Source: Gerris lacustris (lineage: Eukaryota; Arthropoda; Insecta; Hemiptera; Gerridae). From it: a stretch of 64,000 nt of DNA. The stretch spans positions 42,299,937 to 42,363,936 of the forward strand of contig OX578286.1 of NCBI GenBank assembly GCA_951217055.1, written 5' to 3'. This document shows positions 58,524 through 64,000 of this stretch, in pieces. The translations under genes were made by a program, and so were the position numbers. The notes beneath the pieces were generated by a model. The model saw only the letters and a program-made list of their open reading frames with translations. It ran no database searches and had not been told where the DNA came from. The number at the start of each line of letters is the position of its first letter. Position 1 is the first letter of the stretch.

Positions 58524-58820
58524 TTTGGTAGTATTCATACTGCGGAAAGATTAAAATTATAATTATAAGCGTTAATTTTCGGTCTAATTCTATTGCCGTG
58601 AATATTTGGCTTGCTAGATTTGTAGAAAAGATTGAAAGCTTGGATTCGGGGAATTTGTATCGGTAACGACTGAGAAAAATCATTCTCCCGTATAGCTCAG
58701 TTGGTAAGAGCACCTGTTACGGATTAATAGGAGAACCCGTGGTTCAAGTCCCGGTGCGGGGGTTTATTTTTCTCTGTATGTCTCCCATATAGTTATTGAT
58801 AATTATAATTTGATTTAAAG
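58524..58820 (+). mobile_element. SINE T, full-length copy next to PDPK1
   Basis: It starts TTTTTGGTAGTATTCATACT and has an upstream module (GCGTTAATTTTCGGTCTAAT), a tRNA-like centre (58686-58761), a TTTTTCTCTGTATGTCTCCC segment and an AATTATAATTTGATTTAAAG tail. It ends about 95 bp before the acceptor of the PDPK1 exon. Confidence 0.82.
58686..58761 (+). tRNA. tRNA-like module inside SINE T (not a functional tRNA)
   Basis: The acceptor stem TCCCGTA pairs with TGCGGGG over seven positions (with G-U pairs), the D stem GCTC/GAGC is intact, box A TAGCTCAGTTGG and box B GGTTCAAGTCC are excellent. The anticodon stem CCTGT/ATAGG encloses a nine-base loop instead of seven, and the T stem has two mismatches. 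These faults and its repeat context make it a SINE promoter, not a gene for translation. Confidence 0.45.
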
Positions 58821-58913
58821 TAACATTTTTTTTACAAAATGGGATAATTATGTTTTTAAAAACTTTAAGTACAATCAATAAACTAATCATGTGCTTTTCT
58901 TTTTTGTTTACAG

Positions 58914-59141
58914 GGAGTGAGTGCAGTGGGGATGGTCTCTAAGGGGCCAGTCAGTGGCGGAGGCGGCGGGAGATTGGAGCCTAAATGTAACGGCTTGACT
59001 AAATGTAGCACCCAGTCACAGCAACAGGTTAAATGTAATACACCTGCTGCTACACCTGCTGCTAATCCTCAACAACCTGCTAAAAGATCTAATAAGGATT
59101 ATATCTTCGGCAAGGTCATCGGCGAGGGATCCTTTTCAACG
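58914..59141 (+). CDS. PDPK1: PDPK1 exon with N-terminus and glycine-rich loop (first visible coding exon)
   Basis: This exon encodes the N-terminal tail and start of the kinase domain of 3-phosphoinositide-dependent protein kinase 1, the AGC kinase that phosphorylates the activation loop of AKT, S6K, SGK and PKC below PI3K. A pyrimidine-rich tract ending in ACAG precedes 58914, and the exon ends phase 0 at a GTAAGC donor (59142). The frame is open from the acceptor (GVSAVG), and the first Met is at 58932, so the exon could hold the start codon after some 5' UTR or continue from an upstream exon. From that Met, about 55 low-complexity residues rich in Gly, Gln, Pro and Ala lead to DYIFGKVIGEGSFST. 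GEGSFST (residues 64-70) is the ATP-binding glycine loop, and its exact form is typical of PDK1. The family is known to have a variable N-terminus. Identity is secure; the true start is not. Confidence 0.93.
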
Positions 59142-59829
59142 GTAAGCTTTATTATTCATTCAAATTATCTCGTAGTTGTATTTAAGAATGATTTGCAATC
59201 AGTAAAAATCATTAATATGATTAAAAATTATGTAAAAACTAACCTACAAAGTAAGATAAAAAAAATTGAGGTTAGGATAACCTTAACACTTGATAAATCT
59301 CTAGAACTCCTAGAATTTTAGTATAACCTCATTTTCACCTACGACGTAACATGAAAAATTAACGTTAGGGTAACCTTAACCTTAACTCTAGCAAAATCTA
59401 TTAACACCATTATAAAAAGTAAACCGAAAATTCTCTTTAAAAAAACAAAATCTCTGGAACGATTAAAAGTTAAGTAATAATATAATCATGACGTAACCAA
59501 AACATTGAGGTTAGATAACCTTGACACTAGCGCTATTGTTGGCGTAACATTTTATTAAGTATAATCTCTTAAGTTTCGTACAAATCTATCTTTCTCTGTG
59601 ACGTAAAAAGTGCATAACACCTGACGTAATTATAGTTAATTGGCATTAGCTTTTTACGATGTAACTAAAAGAGCATTATTTAATAAATTGACTTTTGACA
59701 ACAGCCATTAGTTATAAATCCGAAATTATTTAGATTTTTAGATTAAAAACTACCTTTTTTTAGAAAAGTAATAATGAATTTATTGTTCAGTATTATTGAC
59801 CATATATGTTAATGATATAATATGAGTTA

Positions 59830-60670
59830 GGTCTGTAATTTTGACCATATGCCAATGAAAATCCGGTTTAGATCAGTAATGTTTACCATATGCCAATGAA
59901 GATATGGGTTAGGTCAGTCATTTTGACCAAATGCTAATAAAGAAAAATATGGGTTAGGTCAGTCATTTTGACCAAATGCTAATAAAGAAAGATATGGGGT
60001 AGGTCAGTCATTTTGACCAATTGCTAATAAAGAAAGATATGGATTAGGTCAGTCATTTTGACCAAATGCTAATAAAGAAATATATGGGTTAGGTCAGGCA
60101 TTTTAACCAAATGCTAATAAAGAAAGATATGGGGTAGGTCAGTCATTTTGACCAAATGCTAATAAAGAAAGATATGGGTTAGGTCAGTCATTTTGACCAA
60201 ATGCTAATAAAGAAAGATATGGGGTAGGTCAGTCATTTTGACCAACTGCTAATAAAGAAAGATATGGATTAGGTCAGTCATTTTGACCAAATGCTAATAA
60301 AGAAATATATGGGTTAGGTCAGGCATTTTAACCATATGCTAATCGAAGATATTACAAGGGTAATTTTGACTATAGGCTACTGAAGATATTAGCAAGGTCA
60401 GCCATTTTGACTATAGACTATTTAAAATATGGGTTAGGTCAGTTATTTTTACTATAGACTATTAAAAATATGGGTTAGGTCAGTAATTTTTACTATAGAC
60501 TATTTAAAATATGGGTTAGGTCAGTAATTTTTACTATAGACTATTTAAAATATGGGTTAGGTCAGTAATTTTTACTATAGACTATTTAAAATATGGGTTA
60601 GGTCAGTAATTTTTACTATAGACTATTTAAAATATGGGTTAGGTCAGTAATTTTGACCATATTGTTAGAC
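59830..60670 (+). repeat. Intronic minisatellite, 45-bp then 41-bp units
   Basis: About ten 45-bp units, each containing GGTTAGGTCAGTCATTTTGA, pass into about six 41-bp units containing TAGGTCAGTAATTTTTACTA. A variant unit (TTAGGTCAGGCATTTTAACC) recurs about 225 bp apart, i.e. five units, so the first block has higher-order structure. Most units carry AGGTCA, and the first block also carries the inverse TGACC seven bases later. Both arrays share the GGGTTAGGTCAGT core and so have a common origin. Confidence 0.93.
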
Positions 60671-61854
60671 AAGATGTATCCAGGGTCAATACTTTTAACC
60701 ATAGGCTAGTAAAGATTAAGTATATGCAAGGTCAGTGATTTTGACCATATGTTAGCGGTTATATTACGTGAAAATATTCTGTTATATCTCTTATTTCTTG
60801 GTTAAACATGACCATAGATTGAATAAACTCTAATACCCATAATAGATCACTAACCAATAAGTACTTTCTGTACTGTTAAGTCAAATAAAAATATTAAATC
60901 TATAAACTATGATAAAACTTTTTTAAAAAAATATATATATTGACAAAAATTAATGCAAAAGTCAATTTACTTTCCTGTAATTTATTTTTATCAGTGACAA
61001 GTAGTCCACCTTAATGTCGCTAGGATTAATCACTAATTTAAAAAAAAAAACTAATTAAAGACCTTGAGATTAATTTAAATCCTTGTACTTAATAAAAGTG
61101 AAATTAGTTCTGTTTTAATGAATGAACCTTCAACACTGATAAAATAAAAATTAAAAAAAAAAAAAATCTTTAAAATCCTATTTACCAAAAATGTTAACAG
61201 TTTTGTTAAATGAATTTGATAAGTTAAAAAAGAAACTAATTTTATTTATTCGTTTCCTCGTTTGTAGATAATTAACCTGATTTATTTTTTATTTTAACAA
61301 TCAAAATAATCGTCCTACTTTCTTTTATTGTTATTAAATTTATTTTAAAATTATTATTCCACGAATCGTTTAATAATGTTGAAACAATCGTTCAATTATT
61401 TGTTTTTAATTTCCCTTTTCTATTATTTCGTAATATATATTGTGTTGGTTTACAATACTGCGCTTATAATAATAATATTACCTATATAATATGGCCTAAT
61501 GTTTTATCACTTCTGCAATTATTTAATTGCAGAAATTGATAAAAAGTTTGTGTTATCAAATTCACTTTTATCGGAAAAAGTATATATTGTTTTTGTTATG
61601 CAAAAAAAGAAGATATTATTGTTATACTTTGTATTCCTGAATTTGATATTACTAGGTCGTTTATGATTGCGTGAACTACTTCTTGTAATTCGATACGATG
61701 TTAGATAAAACTATTATTTATTTATTGTTTACTTAAATTTTATTTTACGGCGTAGCTACTTGTAATTAATTTTAGTTGCTATTTAAATTAGATTGTTTAC
61801 AACTCTAAGTGCAAAAGAATTGACTAGTTTATTATTAAAATACTATAAGATCTT

Positions 61855-62465
61855 CTTATCGATAAAGTTTTGGTAAAGATCATGTCTTAATAACTATCGT
61901 GTCTTTAGTAACACTCCTTTCTTAGTTACAATAATGTCTTAATAACTATCGTGTCTTTAGTAACAATCCTATCTTAGTTACAATAATGTCTTAATAACTA
62001 TCGTGTCTTTAGTAACAATCCTATCTTAGTTACAATAATGTCTTAGTAGCAATTATGTCTTAATAACTATCGTGTCTTTAGTAACAATCCTATCTTAGTT
62101 ACAATAATGTCTTAGTAGCAATTATGTCTTAATAACTATCGTGTCTTTAGTAACAATCCTATCTTAGTTACAATAATGTCTTAGTAGCAATTATTTCTTA
62201 ATAACTATCGTGTCTTTAGTAACAATCCTATCTTAGTTACAATAATGTCTTAGTAGCAATTATGTCTTAATAACTATCGTGTCTTTAGTAACACATCTTA
62301 GTTACAACACAATAATGTCTTAGTAGCAATTATGTCTTAATAACTATCGTGTCTTTAGTAACAATCCTATCTTAGTTACAATAATGACTTAATAACTATC
62401 ATGCCCTTGTTAACTATCCTATCTTAGTTTCTATAGTGTCTTAATAACTATCATGCCCTTGTTAC
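61855..62465 (+). repeat. Intronic minisatellite, 69-bp unit with 51-bp variant
   Basis: About eight units built from phrases such as GTCTTAATAACTATCGTGTC, TTTAGTAACAATCCTATCTT and AGTTACAATAATGTCTTAGT. Shorter units lack the GTCTTAGTAGCAATTAT segment. The array lies about 270 bp upstream of the micro-exon acceptor, inside the PDPK1 intron. Confidence 0.9.
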
Positions 62466-62734
62466 ACCTCAACGAATAAATGTTTGTTTTGATTTATTGG
62501 TCTTTAAATAGATAAATAACTTATCTGTAGTAACTTATCGAAATTAATTTACTTGGTTTTATTTAATATAAAATTAAATGTCCTTTGCCATGGGCCTAAG
62601 GGCTCGTAATTTATAATTTATTAAAAATAATTTATTCTGAGTTATAATTTTTTTAATTAGGAACTCTCTTTGTTTTTGGCTAATTTTTTATTTGATTGTT
62701 TTTGGCTAATTTTATTATTGTTCTTTTGTTTCAG

Positions 62735-62777
62735 GTTTACCTCACAAAAGACATTCACACGAATAAACAATATGCAA
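62735..62777 (+). CDS. PDPK1: PDPK1 exon, kinase N-lobe strand after the glycine loop
   Basis: This is a 43-nt micro-exon between a TTTCAG acceptor and a GTAAGT donor. It reads VYLTKDIHTNKQYA and leaves one base that completes an Ile codon with the next exon. It joins in frame to the previous exon (GEGSFST|VYLTKD) and gives the beta-2/beta-3 region that leads to the catalytic Lys. The intron before it (59142-62734, about 3.6 kb) is swollen by minisatellites, while the one after it is only 265 bp. The exon is too short to find by ORF length; it is supported by splice sites, phase and family alignment. Confidence 0.92.
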
Positions 62778-63042
62778 GTAAGTATAAAAATTTATTTATT
62801 TTTATCAAAATTTTAAAATTTACATTACATGAAACTTAAATTGTACATTGGTAAAACAAAAATGGCTTAACAAGGCCAACAATTTTTTTGAATTCATTTT
62901 ATAACACAATTGCTTTTTTTAATTTTTAAAAGTTGGGATAATTGAATGTTCAGATATCTGCACATTCAGATAATTAAACGTACTGATAATCGACACTCTA
63001 CTGTATATTTTTTACTTATTTATTTTTTTTTGTGTGTTTTAG

Positions 63043-63173
63043 TTAAAGTGTGCGATAAGAGACACATAATCAAGGAAAAGAAAACGGAATATGTTAAGCG
63101 AGAAAGAGATGTACTTAATATTCTTAGCAATGCTGGAGTTCCTTTTTTCGTTAAGCTGTACTGCACATTTCAG
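63043..63173 (+). CDS. PDPK1: PDPK1 exon, catalytic Lys, helix C and PIF pocket
   Basis: The exon follows a GTGTTTTAG acceptor and ends phase 0 at CAG|GTAACA. Joined to the previous exon it gives [16 protein letters not shown], then [14 protein letters not shown] and [10 protein letters not shown]. Counting from the Met at 58932, residue 86 is the ATP-anchoring Lys (human K111), 105 the helix C Glu (E130), and 90, 93, 94 and 106 match human K115, I118, I119 and R131 of the PIF pocket and phosphate site. All are kept, which argues for a working kinase. Before PFFVKLY the stretch NILSNAGV is about three residues longer than in human PDK1, in the loop after helix C. The reading frame then runs into intron. 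No downstream exon (hinge, HRD or DFG motif, PH domain) was found before 64000, so the gene is cut by the window edge. Confidence 0.95.
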
Positions 63174-63259
63174 GTAACATTAAGTGATTTTATAGTGTTA
63201 AAAAGTTTTTCGTTGTCAGAGTATAGTTTAATCTAGAGATGTCCCGGGTGAAGACTAAG

Positions 63260-63392
63260 TCAGGGATTTTGTGAATCCCGGCATTTCAAAAACAATTACA
63301 GGGATCATTCTCAAGGGAGTTGCTCATTCTTCATGAGCAACCTACTTTAGAATGATCTCTGTGGAAAATGGTTGGATTCACAAAATCCCTGA
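63260..63392. mobile_element. Small fold-back MITE in PDPK1 intron after third visible exon
   Basis: The outer ends are TCAGGGATTTTGTGAATCC and its exact inverse GGATTCACAAAATCCCTGA. The interior continues to pair (GGGATCATTCT with AGAATGATCTC, TGCTCATTCTTCATGAGCA at the centre), so the whole 133 bp can fold back. CAGGGAT ends recall hAT elements, but I do not see a convincing 8-bp target duplication, so the class is open. Confidence 0.75.
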
Positions 63393-64000
63393 CATAATCT
63401 CCATTCGAAATACCTAGATTTATTAAACTCTTGACACCAAACATGTCGGTTCTGACAAAATACAACCTGATGTAACAAAACTGCTTAAATAATTCAAAGA
63501 AAAGTTTGTCTGTTTTACCTTTTTATATTCTATTCAATGAAATAATTTTATTTGTAGATCATTTCATTTAAAAAATTCACTCTACCGCCGCCAAACAAGT
63601 TTCACTTCAAAAAGCAGTTGATCTTTGTTTGGAAATTAAAATGAATTTACCATTTCATTATTAATATATTTTTTGTTTTCATTAGAACAATTAAACATTT
63701 CAAATTACAAACATATGGTCAACTTTCACTGGAGAATATCCAAATAGATAACTTTACTTCAATGAGTTTTATATCTTTATTTTACGACATATTTTACTTA
63801 AAAGGACATATTTCATTTTATGGATCCTGTAATAATAAGCCTTATGCTGAATAGAAAGTTTTTATGCTATTGATTAATTTAGATTTTTTGATTAACTTTT
63901 TATTTATTTGTTTTCATTCTTATGAATAATTGAGGGGGGGGGGGGGTCTTTGCGATAGCTCAGCTATCATCAGTGCATTGTAAACTGGAGATTAAGGGTT
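63393..64000 (+). other. PDPK1 intron continuation, no exon seen
   Basis: AT-rich DNA with one poly-G tract near 63934. I looked for an exon continuing from FVKLYCTFQ (kinase hinge and HRD region) and found none. The gene must continue past the window. Confidence 0.6.

Larger units (their letters stand above)
59142..62734 (+). other. PDPK1: PDPK1 intron between glycine-loop exon and micro-exon
   Basis: This GT-AG intron of about 3.6 kb has a GTAAGC donor and a TTTCAG acceptor. Its first 500 bases hold degenerate repeats of the type GGTTAGGATAACCTTAAC and three exact TGACGTAA sites (59489, 59599, 59622). The middle holds 45-bp and 41-bp tandem arrays, and a 69-bp array lies nearer the acceptor. 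The remaining DNA is AT-rich with no recognisable exon. Confidence 0.88.

Noticed and set aside
58686..58761. Functional tRNA gene
   Set aside because: Nine-base anticodon loop, two T-stem mismatches, and location inside a repeated SINE T element.
59890..60345. Interstitial telomere repeat (TTAGG)n
   Set aside because: TTAGG occurs only once per 45-bp unit in GGGTTAGGTCAG; there is no tandem TTAGG run.
63174..64000. A fourth PDPK1 exon
   Set aside because: No frame with kinase hinge or catalytic loop motifs and splice sites of the right phase was found before the window end.

Overview
The window looks like one scaffold piece of an AT-rich, repeat-laden invertebrate nuclear genome, most likely an arthropod and perhaps a hemipteran insect (low confidence). 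The grounds are GT-AG introns, a divergent but clear animal protein kinase gene, long (TA)n and poly-G tracts, many hAT- and Tc1/mariner-style non-autonomous DNA transposons, tRNA-derived SINEs and many minisatellites. No rRNA gene, confident functional tRNA, prokaryotic operon or CRISPR array is present.

The only gene I can identify is at the right edge on the + strand: the 5' coding exons of 3-phosphoinositide-dependent protein kinase 1 (PDPK1/Pdk1). The exons are 58914-59141, 62735-62777 and 63043-63173. They run from a low-complexity N-terminus through the glycine-rich loop, the catalytic Lys, the helix C Glu and the residues lining the PIF pocket; the rest of the kinase and the PH domain lie beyond base 64000. 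The first visible exon opens with a splice acceptor, so transcription probably starts further upstream, and an unknown share of bases 1-58913 may be first intron or 5' flank.

Layout: 1-1.5 kb, nested and abutting non-autonomous elements; 2-3.3 kb, a minisatellite split by a hAT MITE, then a more GC-balanced stretch; 3.4-3.7 kb, a small possibly decayed ORF pair; 4-13 kb, inverted-repeat MITEs, two dispersed repeat families (R1, R2), a tRNA-derived SINE and a (TA)n tract; 13-18.3 kb, a CACGTG cluster, MITEs and (TA)n; 18.4-21.5 kb, two good copies of element family 1; 22-26.2 kb, SINEs, repeat R3 and a GC-rich fold-back element; 26.7-34.5 kb, large minisatellites, two of which grew out of MITEs; 35-36.1 kb, a dense array of TGACGTAA sites; 36.8-42.3 kb, R2, families 3 and 1, and a 960-bp hAT element; 42.5-58.5 kb, very AT-rich DNA with several minisatellites, hAT and family 2 insertions; 58.5-64 kb, a SINE followed by PDPK1, whose first visible intron holds two expanded minisatellites.

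The most unusual signal is element family 1, with six copies in 64 kb. Each carries a central dyad whose sequence differs between copies while staying palindromic (paired changes in both arms). Four copies keep a short ORF and one more a damaged remnant of it. Families 2 and 3 share its layout: terminal inverted repeat, an internal inverted copy of the terminus, and a terminal hairpin with a CGAG-CGA-GC-like core.
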